Source: CAVZVZ01 sp963778895
GTDB lineage: Bacteria; Actinomycetota; Acidimicrobiia; Acidimicrobiales; Acidimicrobilacustridaceae
DNA: 64,000 nucleotides
Direction of reading: 5' to 3'
Assembly: GCA_963778895.1 (NCBI GenBank)
Contig: CAVZVZ010000001.1
Coordinates: 310,001 to 374,000, forward strand
Part shown: in pieces, positions 23,205 to 32,536 of the stretch
Numbering within the stretch: the first letter of the stretch is position 1
How the letters are laid out: each line of letters starts with the position of its first letter
Made by a program: the position numbers and the translations under genes
The notes under the pieces: generated by a model
Seen by the model: only the letters and a program-made list of their open reading frames with translations
Told to the model about the DNA's origin: nothing
The model's database searches: none

Positions 23205-23775
23205 TCGGGTCTCCCTTCACGAACCACCGCCAGGGATGTTCGGCGCCGGCGCTGAGGCCGATCCTCGTGCTCCGGCCCGGGCGGGCCGGGGGCGCGATGC
23301 CGTCGTCGACCAACCTGACCCCTCGATCGCCCCGCACGAGGTCGGCCCCATCGAACGAACCATCCAAGCCGAAGGCCTGACAGAGCTTGGCCGGGCCGTT
23401 CAACAGGTCGCGCTCGACGCGTGCTCTCGGACGGCGAGCCCACATCAGGTCCTCACCGTCGATCGGTGCCCCGGCGCGCAACAGCACTGCGGTCCCGGAT
23501 CCGACCTCGCCGCACACCGCGTTCGCGCACCAGTGCATCCCGTAAGTGAAATACACGTAGAGCCGGCCCGGGCCGGCGAACATCGTGCCGTTGCGCTTCG
23601 TCTCGCCACGGTAGGCGTGACTTCCGGGATCCTCCGAGCCGAGGTACGCCTCGACCTCGACGATCCGTGCGCTCACGCCGTCGTCGCGCACCAAGACCTT
23701 GTTGAGGAGATCACGCGCCACATCGCGACTGTCGCGCCGATAGAACGCGCGGCCGAGCACCCGCCGCCGCGCCAT
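23188..23775 (-). CDS. mpg: 3-methyladenine DNA glycosylase, AAG/MPG type
   Basis: Removes alkylated purines to start base-excision repair. 195 residues with family signatures GRAFYRRDSRDVARDLL, RIVEVEAYLGSEDPGSHAYR, RNGTMFAGPGRLYVYFTYGM and HWCANAVC, and a C-terminal RIGLSAGAEHPWRWFV. The Glu in VEVEAY is the expected catalytic residue. The ATG at 23775 shares one base with the thioesterase stop (TGATG). M. tuberculosis mpg (Rv1688) also sits next to tyrS, which supports the call. Confidence 0.93.
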   Translation of the reverse strand: MARRRVLGRAFYRRDSRDVARDLLNKVLVRDDGVSARIVEVEAYLGSEDPGSHAYRGETKRNGTMFAGPGRLYVYFTYGMHWCANAVCGEVGSGTAVLLRAGAPIDGEDLMWARRPRARVERDLLNGPAKLCQAFGLDGSFDGADLVRGDRGVRLVDDGIAPPARPGRSTRIGLSAGAEHPWRWFVKGDPNVSRA

Positions 23776-24179
23776 CAGTCGATCGACGCGGGCGACAGGG
23801 CCGCACGAAAGCCTTCGGGTACCGGGACCGTGTTCGTCGTACCCACGTGCACCCCGACGTAGGTGAGCACGATCTCGACCACGGTCTCCTCGCGGACCTT
23901 GATGTCGAAGCGGACGTCGAAGCTCGTCGTGCCCCAGCGGGACACACTGCAATCGATTTGCATCGTGTCGCCGTAGGTCGCCGAACCCCGCCAGTCGACC
24001 TCCGCGTGGCGCACCATGAAGTCGAAGCCGTCGACGCCGTAGTCGTAACCAACCGAACGCATCCAGTGCGACATGGCATCGTCCACGTACGCGAGGTAGT
24101 GGCTGTTGAACACCACCTGTTGCATGTCGACCTCGGCATACCGAACCGGGAGCTCGTGCCGGTACGCCGCTGCAGTCAC
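23775..24179 (-). CDS. Hotdog-fold acyl-CoA thioesterase (4HBT)
   Basis: 134 residues with the single hotdog domain of the YbgC/FadM type: LPVRYAEVDMQQVVFNSHYL carries the catalytic Asp and the helix start, and GDTMQIDCSVSRWGTTSFDV forms the sheet. It likely hydrolyses an acyl-CoA; chain length cannot be inferred. The GTG at 24179 overlaps the argH stop as GTGA, preferred over a GTG 3 nt upstream. The gene is read through from the arginine operon, but nothing suggests a role in arginine synthesis. Confidence 0.83.
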   Translation of the reverse strand: MTAAAYRHELPVRYAEVDMQQVVFNSHYLAYVDDAMSHWMRSVGYDYGVDGFDFMVRHAEVDWRGSATYGDTMQIDCSVSRWGTTSFDVRFDIKVREETVVEIVLTYVGVHVGTTNTVPVPEGFRAALSPASID

Positions 24180-25558
24180 CACGCGTACTCGCGTTTGGCC
24201 GCGTCGACCGCGGACCGGAACGCCTCCATCTGCGGGGCGACGGCATCGGGCCCGGCACCACCCGGCGTGGTGCGTCGTTTCACCGAGACGCCCGGGCCGA
24301 GCAGACCCAGGGCGTCCGGGCCGAGGTTCTCGTCCTGCTCGACCAGCTCAGCCAGCGACAGGCCGTCGTCGAGCGAGCGGCGCACGAGGGTGCCGACGAT
24401 GGCATGCGCCTCGCGGAAGGGGATGCCGCGACCGACGAGCCACTCCGCCAGGTCGGTCGCCGCGCTCGTCGGGCTGTCGGCGGCGGCCTGCATGGCTTCG
24501 ACGTCGAACGTCGCCGTCGCCAGCAGACCGGTCATGGCACTTAGGGCGAGCGAGACCTGATCGAGCGCGTCGAACAAGGGCTCCTTGTCCTCTTGGAGAT
24601 CGCGGTTGTACGCAAGGGGCAACCCCTTGAGCGTCGCGAGGAACCCCGTGAGGTCACCGATCAATCGTCCGGACTTCCCGCGCGCCAGCTCGGCGATGTC
24701 GGGGTTCTTCTTCTGCGGAAGCATCGAGCTGCCGGTGGCGTAAGCATCGTCGAGTCGCAGGAAGCCGAACTCCGCGGTGGACCACAGCACGATCTCCTCC
24801 GCGAGCCGGGAGAGATGCACACCCAGCAGCGCGACGTCGAAAAGCATCTCGGCGACGAAGTCGCGATCGCTCACGGCGTCGAGCGAGTTCTGGAACACCG
24901 AACCGAACCCGAGCTCGTCGGCGACGGACGCGGGATCGAGCGGCAAGGACGATCCCGCCAATGCCCCGGCACCGAGCGGCGAGACGTCGACGCGGCCAAG
25001 GGTGTCACCCAAGCGCTCGACATCACGCATGAACGCCCAACCGTGGGCCAGCAGATGATGGGCCAACAGGACGGGCTGGGCCCGTTGCAGGTGGGTGTAG
25101 CCGGGCAAGTACGCGTCACCGGACCCGATGGCGCGCTCGAGCACGACCTCCTGGAGCGAGAGCACCCGTCCGACGAGGACGGCCAACTCGCGCTTGCAGT
25201 ACAGACGAAAGGCCGTGGCGACTTGGTCGTTGCGACTGCGGCCGGTGTGCAACTTCGCCCCGGCCTCGCCGGCGATCTCGGTGACCCGTCGCTCGACCGC
25301 AGTGTGGATGTCCTCGTCACTGGCGACGAAGTCGAACGAGCCATCCCGTAATTCGCCCTCGACCGCGTCGAGCGCGGTCAACACCGATGCGAGCTCGTCG
25401 GCCGACAGCACCCCCGCGCGCTGCAGCCCCCGAACATGCGCTCGCGTGCCGACGATGTCGTCGAACGCAAGCCGCTGATCGAACGGCAGGCTCACCGTGA
25501 AGGCCATCAGCTCCTCAGCCGGACCACCCTCGAAGCGGCCGTGCCAGAGCGTGCTCAC
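24176..25558 (-). CDS. argH: Argininosuccinate lyase
   Basis: Last step of arginine synthesis: argininosuccinate to arginine and fumarate. 460 residues, intact. MSTLWHGRFEGGPAEELMAF, IHTAVERRVTEIAGEAGAKL, THLQRAQPVLLAHHLLAHGW and the fumarase-superfamily signature GSSMLPQKKNPD are all present, with the catalytic Ser in the GSSMLP loop. The GTG start directly abuts the argG stop. Last arginine gene of the operon, followed by the thioesterase with a 4-nt overlap. Confidence 0.97.
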   Translation of the reverse strand: MSTLWHGRFEGGPAEELMAFTVSLPFDQRLAFDDIVGTRAHVRGLQRAGVLSADELASVLTALDAVEGELRDGSFDFVASDEDIHTAVERRVTEIAGEAGAKLHTGRSRNDQVATAFRLYCKRELAVLVGRVLSLQEVVLERAIGSGDAYLPGYTHLQRAQPVLLAHHLLAHGWAFMRDVERLGDTLGRVDVSPLGAGALAGSSLPLDPASVADELGFGSVFQNSLDAVSDRDFVAEMLFDVALLGVHLSRLAEEIVLWSTAEFGFLRLDDAYATGSSMLPQKKNPDIAELARGKSGRLIGDLTGFLATLKGLPLAYNRDLQEDKEPLFDALDQVSLALSAMTGLLATATFDVEAMQAAADSPTSAATDLAEWLVGRGIPFREAHAIVGTLVRRSLDDGLSLAELVEQDENLGPDALGLLGPGVSVKRRTTPGGAGPDAVAPQMEAFRSAVDAAKREYAW

Positions 25559-26752
25559 TCAGTTGTCCCTTCGGGCCTGGCGGGCCGCCCAGGTCTGGAT
25601 GCCGAGCCCCCACAGCTTCACGAAACCGTCGGAGTCCGCATGGTTGAAGCTGTCGGCCGCGTCGTAGGTGGCCAGGCCGTAGTCGTAGAGGCTGTAGTCG
25701 CTCCGCCGGCCGACGACGAAGCACCGGCCCGGCTCGAGCCGCAGCCGCACTTCGCCGGTGACGTACTGCTGGCTCGACGCCACGAACGCGTCGAGGGCGT
25801 CCTTCAACGGCGAGAACCACATGCCGTCGTAGACGAGATCGGCGTAGCGGGGCTCGAGCCTCTGCTTCTCGTGGAAGAGGTCGCGCTCGAGGGTCAGCGT
25901 CTCGAGGTCGATATGGGCCTGGATCAGGGCCAGCGCGCCCGGCGCCTCGTACGTCTCGCGACTCTTGATGCCGACTCGCCGATTCTCCACCATGTCGAGG
26001 CGGCCCCAGCCGTACGCACCGACGGCGTCGTTCATGGTCTTCACGAGGGTGTGCAACGGCATCGCCTGGTCGTCGACGGCAACGGGCAAACCGGCCTCGA
26101 ACCGCACGGTGATCTCACGAGGTTCGGTGGCTGTGGGTTTGGTGAGCGACCAGACGTCCTCGGGCGGGCGAGCCCAGGGGTCTTCCATCTCGCCGCACTC
26201 GATCGCCCGCCCCCACAGGTTGTCGTCGATCGAATAGAGCTTCTCCTTCGTCGCGGTGAGCGGGATGTCGTGCTTGGCCGCGTACTCGATGCTCTGCTCA
26301 CGCGTCATCCCCCACGAACGAACGGGCGCCAGGATCTCGAGGTCTGGGGCCAGGGCCCGGGTGGACACCTCGAAACGGACCTGATCGTTGCCCTTGCCCG
26401 TGCAACCGTGGGCCACTGCGGATGCGCCGTGCTCGCGGGCCGCGGCGACGAGGTGCTTCACGATGACGGGACGCGAGAGCGCCGACACCAACGGGTAGCG
26501 GCCTTCGTACAGGGCATTGGCTTGCAGTGCCGGCGCGACGAAATCGCGGGCGTACTCCTCGGTGCAGTCGACGACGATGGCTTCGATCGCGCCCGCGGCA
26601 AGCGCTCGCTCCTTGAGCCCGTCGAACGTGCCTTCTTGACCGACGTTGCACGCGACGGCGATCACCTCGACGCCGTATTCCTCGATCATCCACCGCACCG
26701 CGACAGACGTGTCGAGACCGCCGCTGTAGGCCAACACCACTCGCTTCGTCAT
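25559..26752 (-). CDS. argG: Argininosuccinate synthase
   Basis: Joins citrulline and aspartate using ATP. 397 residues, intact. The P-loop-like ATP site is VVLAYSGGLDTS at the N-terminus; GCTGKGNDQVRFE, APVRSWGMTREQSIEYA and SPLKDALDAFV are family blocks. I chose the ATG at 26752 since the protein begins exactly as the family does and has GAGG upstream; the frame is open further. It follows argR by a 55-nt gap, the largest gap in the arginine operon, so a second promoter is possible there. Confidence 0.97.
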   Translation of the reverse strand: MTKRVVLAYSGGLDTSVAVRWMIEEYGVEVIAVACNVGQEGTFDGLKERALAAGAIEAIVVDCTEEYARDFVAPALQANALYEGRYPLVSALSRPVIVKHLVAAAREHGASAVAHGCTGKGNDQVRFEVSTRALAPDLEILAPVRSWGMTREQSIEYAAKHDIPLTATKEKLYSIDDNLWGRAIECGEMEDPWARPPEDVWSLTKPTATEPREITVRFEAGLPVAVDDQAMPLHTLVKTMNDAVGAYGWGRLDMVENRRVGIKSRETYEAPGALALIQAHIDLETLTLERDLFHEKQRLEPRYADLVYDGMWFSPLKDALDAFVASSQQYVTGEVRLRLEPGRCFVVGRRSDYSLYDYGLATYDAADSFNHADSDGFVKLWGLGIQTWAARQARRDN

Positions 26753-26807
26753 CTGTTCATCCTCAGGTCCTCGGACGGTATTGAAGGTTGGGGCAACGTC
26801 GATCTGA

Positions 26808-27296
26808 TCACAGGCCGGCGAGGTCGCGTAACTGCTCCCCCACATCGGATCCTTCCAACCCGTCGGCGACGATCACGACCAGCGTGTCGTCGCCTGCGAC
26901 AGTGCCGATGATCTCGGGGAGCGCGGCCCGATCGAGTGCCGAGCCGACCACGTGCGCCGACCCGGGTGGCGTGCGCAGCACGACGAGGTTCCCGGAGTGA
27001 GCGACCTCGACCACCCAGTCGCCGAAGACGCGTCGGAGGTGGTCCTCAGGAGCGCGCTGTTCCTTCGGGAGCGCGGGGATGGCATAGGCCGACTCGCCGC
27101 CGGGCACGCGCACCTTGATGGCCCCCAGGTCTTCGAGATCGCGGGAGACGGTTGCCTGGGTGGCGACGACTTCCTCCGCCGCGAGCAGGTCGACCAGCTG
27201 GGTCTGATTCTGCACCGTGTGTTGCTCGATGAGCTTGGCCACGAGGTGCTGACGCTGGGTCTTGCCGAGCTTCGTCGGACCATTGCGCCGGCTCAT
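26808..27296 (-). CDS. argR: Arginine repressor
   Basis: Arginine-dependent transcriptional regulator of the pathway. 162 residues. The N-terminal winged helix (QRQHLVAKLIEQHTVQNQTQ, ATQATVSRDLEDLGAIKVR) has the conserved SRDL recognition helix; the C-terminal oligomerisation and arginine-binding domain contains NLVVLRTPPGSAHVVGSALD and GTVAGDDTLVVI, with the GT and DD residues that contact arginine. The ATG at 27296 overlaps the argF stop (ATGA). It probably controls argC; see the promoter at 32506. Confidence 0.95.
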   Translation of the reverse strand: MSRRNGPTKLGKTQRQHLVAKLIEQHTVQNQTQLVDLLAAEEVVATQATVSRDLEDLGAIKVRVPGGESAYAIPALPKEQRAPEDHLRRVFGDWVVEVAHSGNLVVLRTPPGSAHVVGSALDRAALPEIIGTVAGDDTLVVIVADGLEGSDVGEQLRDLAGL

Positions 27297-28219
27297 GACG
27301 CTGTTTCCATTGACCCTGGCTCCGACGTCCCTGGGCCCGTCATCAACCAGGCCAGCAGCCCGCGGGCCGCGTGCATACGATTCTCGGCCTGCAGCCACAC
27401 ATGGCTGCGATCACTCTCGAGCACGTCGTGCGTGACCTCCTCGCCCCGGTGCGCAGGCAGGCAGTGCAGGAACGCCACATGATCGGCCGCTGCATCGAGC
27501 AGTTCGTCGGTGACGGTGAAGCCCTCGAATGCCTCCCGCCGCAGGACCGCCTCCTCTTCGCGACCCATCGACGCCCACACGTCCGTGTACACGACGTCGG
27601 CGCCCGCGACCGCTTCACGAGGGTCGTGGGTGCAGAAGGGCTCGATACCCGTCTTGCTGATGCGTGCGATGTCGCTGTCCGAGAGCTCGTAGTCGACGGG
27701 CGTGGCGATACGGACCTGCATGCTCGACATGCCGGCACCGATTGCCAGCGAACGGGCCACGTTGTTCCCGTCGCCGATATAGGCGACCGTCCGGCCCTCG
27801 AGCGAGCCCAACACCTCTTGCACGGTCAGCAGATCGGCCAGTGCCTGCATCGGATGGCCGTCGTCCGAGAGAAGATTCACCACCGGCACGGGCGACACCG
27901 CGGCCATCCGTTCGAGCTTGTGATGTTCGAAGACGCGGGCGGCGATCACCGAGTGGAAGCACGCCAGCGTGCGCGTGACGTCCTCGACGGTCTCGCGGGT
28001 GTCGAGGCCGACCTCGTCCGGTCGGATCGTCACCGGATGCCCGCCGAGCTGTACGACTGCCATCTCCATCGAGTTGCGCGTGCGCGCCGACGGCTTCTCG
28101 AACACCAGCGCAACACCTTTGCCGGCCAACGGCGTCGGCCAGGGCCGCGCCCTCGACATCTCGAGAACCCGAGCGAGCTCGGCCGGACTGAGATCGTCTA
28201 CCTCGAGGAAGTGCCTCAT
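27293..28219 (-). CDS. argF: Ornithine carbamoyltransferase
   Basis: Forms citrulline from ornithine and carbamoyl phosphate. 308 residues, intact. The carbamoyl-phosphate loop is FEKPSARTRNSME, where many orthologues have STRT. DDGHPMQALADLLTVQEV has Met in place of the usual Cys or Thr, and the ornithine loop FLHCLPAHRGEEVTHDVLES is complete. Both ends overlap their neighbours by ATGA (argD upstream, argR downstream). Confidence 0.96.
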   Translation of the reverse strand: MRHFLEVDDLSPAELARVLEMSRARPWPTPLAGKGVALVFEKPSARTRNSMEMAVVQLGGHPVTIRPDEVGLDTRETVEDVTRTLACFHSVIAARVFEHHKLERMAAVSPVPVVNLLSDDGHPMQALADLLTVQEVLGSLEGRTVAYIGDGNNVARSLAIGAGMSSMQVRIATPVDYELSDSDIARISKTGIEPFCTHDPREAVAGADVVYTDVWASMGREEEAVLRREAFEGFTVTDELLDAAADHVAFLHCLPAHRGEEVTHDVLESDRSHVWLQAENRMHAARGLLAWLMTGPGTSEPGSMETAS

Positions 28220-29395
28220 GCGCCGGCCTCGTCGGCGATGACCTTGGCCAGGACCGCCATCGCTTCGTCGATCTCGTCTTCGGTGACGGTGAGCGGTGGG
28301 GCGAGCCGCAGTGCGGTGGGCGTGACACCGTTGACCACCAGGCCGGCGTCGAGCGCGGCGGCCGCCACGTTGCGTGCGTCGATGCCGGCGGCCAACTCCG
28401 CGGCGATCAGCAGCCCCAGGCCCCTCACGTCTTGGACCCCGTCGAGCGCGCGCAATGCGTCGGTCAGGTGCTGACCCTTGTCGGCCGCCAGAGCGGGTGC
28501 GTCCTCGCGCTCCATGATCGCGAGGACGGCGCGCGCCGCGGCCGCCGCCAAGGGTTGGCCACCGAACGTCGTGGCGTGATCTCCGGGCTCGAAGGCGGCC
28601 GCGACGTCACGCCGAGCCCAGCACGCACCGATGGGCATCCCGTTGCCGAGGGCCTTGGCCATCGTGACGACGTCGGGTACGACACCGAAATGCTGATGGC
28701 CGAACCAAGCGCCGGTACGACCGAGACCGGTCTGGACTTCGTCGACCATGAACAGGAGGCCTCGCTCGTCGCAGAGTTGTCGCACGCCGTCGAAGTACTC
28801 GGTCGTGGCCGGATTCACGCCGCCCTTCGCCCTGAATCGGCTCGAGCAGGACCGCCGCGACAGAAGGGTCGATGGCATGCTCGAGCGCCTCGAGGTCGTT
28901 CCACGCGACGTGCCGGAAGCCCTCGGGCAACGGCTGGAACGGCTCGTGCTTCTGGGGTTGGCCCGTCGCGTGCAACGTCGCAAGGGTGCGGCCGTGGAAC
29001 GAGCCGTACGCGCTGATCACCTGGTACTTGCCCCGCCCACCCCATTTGCGCGCCAGTTTCAGCGCCGCCTCGTTCGCCTCGGCGCCCGAGTTGCAGAAGA
29101 AGACCTGACCGCCGCCACCGAGCAGGCGATCGAGCGTCTGGGCCACTGCTGCGCCGGGCTCGGTGCCGTAGAGGTTCGACACGTGCACCAGGGTGCGGGC
29201 CTGTTCCGCGATGGCTTCGGCGACTTCGGCGTTGGCGTGACCGAGCGACACCACGGCCAGACCGGCCAGGAAGTCGAGGTACCGCCGGCCTTCGCGATCC
29301 CAGAGCTCGGTGCCACTGCCCCGAACGAACTGCACGGTCGGGATCGGATAGGTGGGCATCAACGGGCACGCATCGAGTCCCGCGGGCGCACCCAT
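28216..29395 (-). CDS. argD: Acetylornithine aminotransferase, one frameshift
   Basis: PLP-dependent step of arginine synthesis. QFVRGSGTELWDREGRRYLD, AGLAVVSLGHANAEVAEAI, FCNSGAEANEAALKLARKWG and LLEPIQGEG come in one frame. After an extra G near 28825, GVNPATTEYFDGVRQ, FMVDEVQTGLGRTGAW and VTMAKALGNGMPIGA with the PLP Lys follow. From the ATG at 29395 the repaired length is 392. The true start may be the ATG at 29426, which would overlap the argB stop (ATGA) but needs one more base removed between the two ATGs. Confidence 0.92.
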
Positions 29396-29422
29396 CGCCG
29401 CGGCGTGCTCGACCGCCGGTCG

Positions 29423-30300
29423 TCATGTCGTTCGCTCCCGCGTCGGGCACGATCATCGTGCCGATGCCCGAGTCGGTGAAGAGCTCCACCAACAGAACGT
29501 GGCGGGTGCGACCGTCGAGCAGGTGCGCCGAGTGCACGCCGCCGTCGAGCGCATCGAGACACGCCGTGATCTTCGGGATCATGCCGCCGGTCAAGGTGCC
29601 GTTGGCGATCATCTTCTGCAACTCGTCGACCGCGATGTGGCCGATCAACGACGTCGGGTCGTCCACGTCGTCGAGCAACCCGGGAACGTCGGAGAGATAG
29701 ATGATCTTCTCGGCGCCCAGCTCGGCGGCGATGGCACCTGCGGCGGTGTCGGCATTGATGTTGTAGGCCTGCCCCGCCGAGAAGTCGGCACCGATCGTCG
29801 ACACGACCGGGATCAGGTCCTCGGCCAACAAGCCGTTCGAGGATCTGCGTGTTCACCTGGGTCACGTCACCGACGAAACCCAGCGCCGGATCACGTACCT
29901 CGGCCTCGATCAGCCCGCCGTCTTCGCCGGACAGCCCGACGGCCAGCGGGCTGTGGGTGTTGATGGCCGAGACGATCTGACGGTTCACCTTGCCGACGAG
30001 CACCATGGCCGCGATCTCGAGGGTCTCGGCGTCGGTGACGCGCAGACCATCGAGGAACTCGGGCTCCTTGCCGAAGCGCTCCATCACGTCGCCGATCTGC
30101 GGACCGCCACCGTGCACGACCACGGGACGGATCCCGAGCGAGTGCAAAAGGACGACGTCGTCGGCGAACGTCTGCACCAGGTCGTGGTCGACCATGGCGT
30201 TGCCGCCGAACTTCACGACGATCGTCGAGCCGCGGAACTCGCGGATGTACGGCAACGCCTCGATGAGCACCTCGACTGTCAGGCTCGAATCGCGGCTCAT
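29423..30300 (-). CDS. argB: Acetylglutamate kinase, frameshifted
   Basis: Phosphorylates N-acetylglutamate, normally the arginine-feedback step. MSRDSSLTVEVLIEALPYIR at the ATG overlaps the argJ stop. STIVVKFGGNAMVDHDL and VVVHGGGPQIGDVMERFGKE are the kinase signatures. An extra T near 29829 shifts into LLAEDLIPVVSTIG, YNINADTAAGAIAAEL and FTDSGIGTMIVP. The frame then lacks a stop, but one further extra base near 29440 would end it at the TGA at 29423, and both repairs give 291 residues, the family length. The N-terminal helix typical of arginine-inhibited enzymes is present. Confidence 0.91.
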
Positions 30301-31464
30301 GACGTGCCCATGTTCTCGTCGACGTACGCGTGGGTGAGGTCGTTGGTCAGCACCGAGCCCCGGCCCGGCACCCAGGCCGAGGTCACAGTCGATCTCGAGG
30401 TGACGTTGGTCCATGTGCGCAGCCACCGCCGCCTGGTCGTGATCGATCTCGATACCGCCCTTGCACACGGTGACGCCGCCGTAGCAGATCGACACGAGAC
30501 GCTGATCGAACGCGACACCCGCGCTGCCGAGCTCGCTCGCGATGCGCCCCCAGTACGGGTCCTTGCCGTACCACGAGCACTTGACCAGTTGACTCTCGGC
30601 GACCTTGCGCGCGGCCCGCTGTGCGTCCTCGTCGGAGTGCGCGCCGGTGACCGTCAAGCGCACGACCTTGGTAGCCCCTTCGGCATCACCGGCCATCTGG
30701 CGGGCGAGATCGTCGCAGGCGGCGATGACCGCGGTCTGTAGATCGTGGCGGTCTGACCCGCCCGGCCCGACCGCTCGCGAGCAGCAGCACCGTGTCGTTG
30801 GTCGACGTGCATCCGTCGATGGTGAGCACGTTGAACGAGTCAGCCACGCCGGCGCGCAATGCAGCCTGCAGTTCGTCGGGTTCGGCGGCCGCATCGGTCG
30901 TGAGCACCGCCAGCATCGTCGCCATGTTGGGTGCGAGCATCGCCGCGCCCTTCGCCATGCCGCCGACCACGAAACCGGGGCCGCGCACGACGACTTCCTT
31001 GCGGTACGTGTCGGTGGTGCGGAGGGCCTCGGCTGCGTCGGTCGCGCCATCGGCCGTGGCCTTCGCCGACCAGAGCCGGGGATCGCGCTGGTGATCTTGT
31101 CGATCGGGAGCGGGATCCCGATCAGGCCGGTCGAGCACACCAGCACGTTGTGACGGTCGCACCCGAGCTCGGCCGCGGTGAGATCGCACATGGTCTCGGC
31201 GTCGTCGCAGCCGCTCTCGCCCGTCGCCGCGTTGGCGTTGCCGGAGTTGAGGATCACCGCCGCGGCCTGGCCACCGCTCGCCCGCAGATGCGATCGGGAC
31301 ACGGTCACCGGTGCCGCCGTCATCAGGTTGCTGGTGAACACGCCCGCGGCCGACACGGGACGACCGTCGTCGGTCGCGACCAATGACAGGTCGAGCGCAC
31401 CGCTCTCCTTCACACCTGCCGGTGCGCCGGCGGCGACGAAACCTTGGGCCGAGGTGATGCTCAT
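30297..31464 (-). CDS. argJ: Bifunctional ornithine acetyltransferase / N-acetylglutamate synthase, three frameshifts
   Basis: Recycles the acetyl group between acetylornithine and glutamate. MSITSAQGFVAAGAPAGVKE, VFTSNLMTAAPVTVSRSHL and ILNSGNANAATGESGCDDAE lead, then a shift near 31070 (a missing base), then VVRGPGFVVGGMAKGAAMLA. The autocleavage site APNMATMLAVLTTDA (cut before Thr) comes next. Shifts near 30778 and 30362 (extra bases) lead to CSWYGKDPYWGRIASELG and the C-terminus VLTNDLTHAYVDEN. Repaired length 388. ATGA overlaps join it to argC and argB. Confidence 0.91.
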
Positions 31465-32499
31465 GGATAGATCCCCGTGACGGTCAGACCGGCGGTCTCG
31501 TCGAGGCCGGTGAGGATGTTGGCGCACTGGATCGCCTGGCCCGACGCGCCCTTTGACGAGGTTGTCGAGCGCGGCGATGGCCATGACCCATCCCGTACGC
31601 GGGTCGTGACGCACGGTCACGTGCGCGGCGTTCGAGCCGAATGTGGCCTTGGTCGAAGGCGAACCGTCGGTGACGACGACAAATGGTTCGTCGGCATACC
31701 GATCGCGGTACAAGTCGAGGAGCTGCACGGTGTCGGTCGTCCCGGTCGGCCGGGCGTAACAGGTGGCCAGGATGCCCCGGTTCATCGGCGCCAGATGCGG
31801 CGTGAACAACACCTGGACGTCGTCGCCGGCGACCCGCGTGAGCGATTGCTCGATCTCCGGTGTGTGCCGATGATTCAGGAGGCCGTAGGCGGTGAAGTCC
31901 TCGTCGACGGTGCAGAACGCGTTGGTCGGCTTCGGTGGACGACCGGCGCCCGACACCCCGCTCGCGGCGTCGACGACGATGCCGCTGCTTCTCGACGAGA
32001 CCCGACTCGAGCAATGGCGCCAACGCGAGCGCGGCGGTCGTGGGATAGCAACCCGGCGCGGCAACCGCCGACGCGCCTTGGAGCTCGGCGCGGAACAACT
32101 CGGGCAAGCCGTAGACGAAGTCGTCGAGCAGCTCGGGCGCGGCGTGGGCCTCGCCGTACCAGGTGGGATACAGCGCGGCGTCCCGCAGCCGGAAGTCGGC
32201 CGCCAGATCGACGATCCATTTCGTGGTGCCCAACAGCTCGGGGACCATCGCCTGCGAGGCGCCATGAGGCAGACCGAGGAAGACGAGGTCGGCCTGGGCG
32301 GCCAGGCCGGCTTCGTAGGGCACGAACACCAGGTCGGGATAGGCGGCCGGCGAGGCTCGGATACAGCTCCCCCACCCGGAGGCCGGCTTGGGTGTCGGCC
32401 GTGGCGAAGGTGACCTCGAACTGCGGGATGACCAGCGCAAAGGCGCAACAGCTCGGCGCCCGTGAAGCCGGAGCCACCGATGATGCCGACGGAGATCAT
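31461..32499 (-). CDS. argC: N-acetyl-gamma-glutamyl-phosphate reductase, four frameshifts
   Basis: NADPH-dependent reductase and first gene of the arginine operon. MISVGIIGGSGFTGAELLRL is the Rossmann start. Shifts near 32440, 32353, 31991 and 31552, each an extra base, separate PQFEVTFATADTQAGLRVGE, DLVFLGLPHGASQAMVPELL, AVAAPGCYPTTAALALAPLL (active-site Cys in APGCYPT), VVDAASGVSGAGRPPK and APMNRGILATCYA. Repaired length 344. The ATG is 6 nt after a -10 box, so the mRNA is probably leaderless. Confidence 0.91.
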
Positions 32500-32505
32500 T
32501 CGTCG

Positions 32506-32536
32506 AGCATACGGCCTATCGCATGATTATTCAATG
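32506..32536 (-). promoter_or_regulatory. argC promoter with possible ArgR operator
   Basis: TTGAAT (32534-32529) and TATGCT (32511-32506) are exactly 17 bp apart, and the -10 box ends 6 nt before the argC ATG. The stretch TTGAATAATCATGC over the -35 box has a perfect TGAAT half-site followed by an imperfect second half, like an ARG box. ArgR bound there would block RNA polymerase. The promoter overlaps the stop codon of the transglutaminase gene upstream. Confidence 0.6.

Noticed and set aside
25436..26911. Long + strand open frames opposite argG, korA, metK, priA and others
   Set aside because: High GC keeps the complementary frames open; none shows a known domain and each lies fully over a well-recognised gene.
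29359..32499. A 1046-residue fusion of ArgC, ArgJ and ArgB fragments in one frame
   Set aside because: It is an accident of several indels bringing pieces into one frame; the three genes have their own starts and ATGA overlaps.
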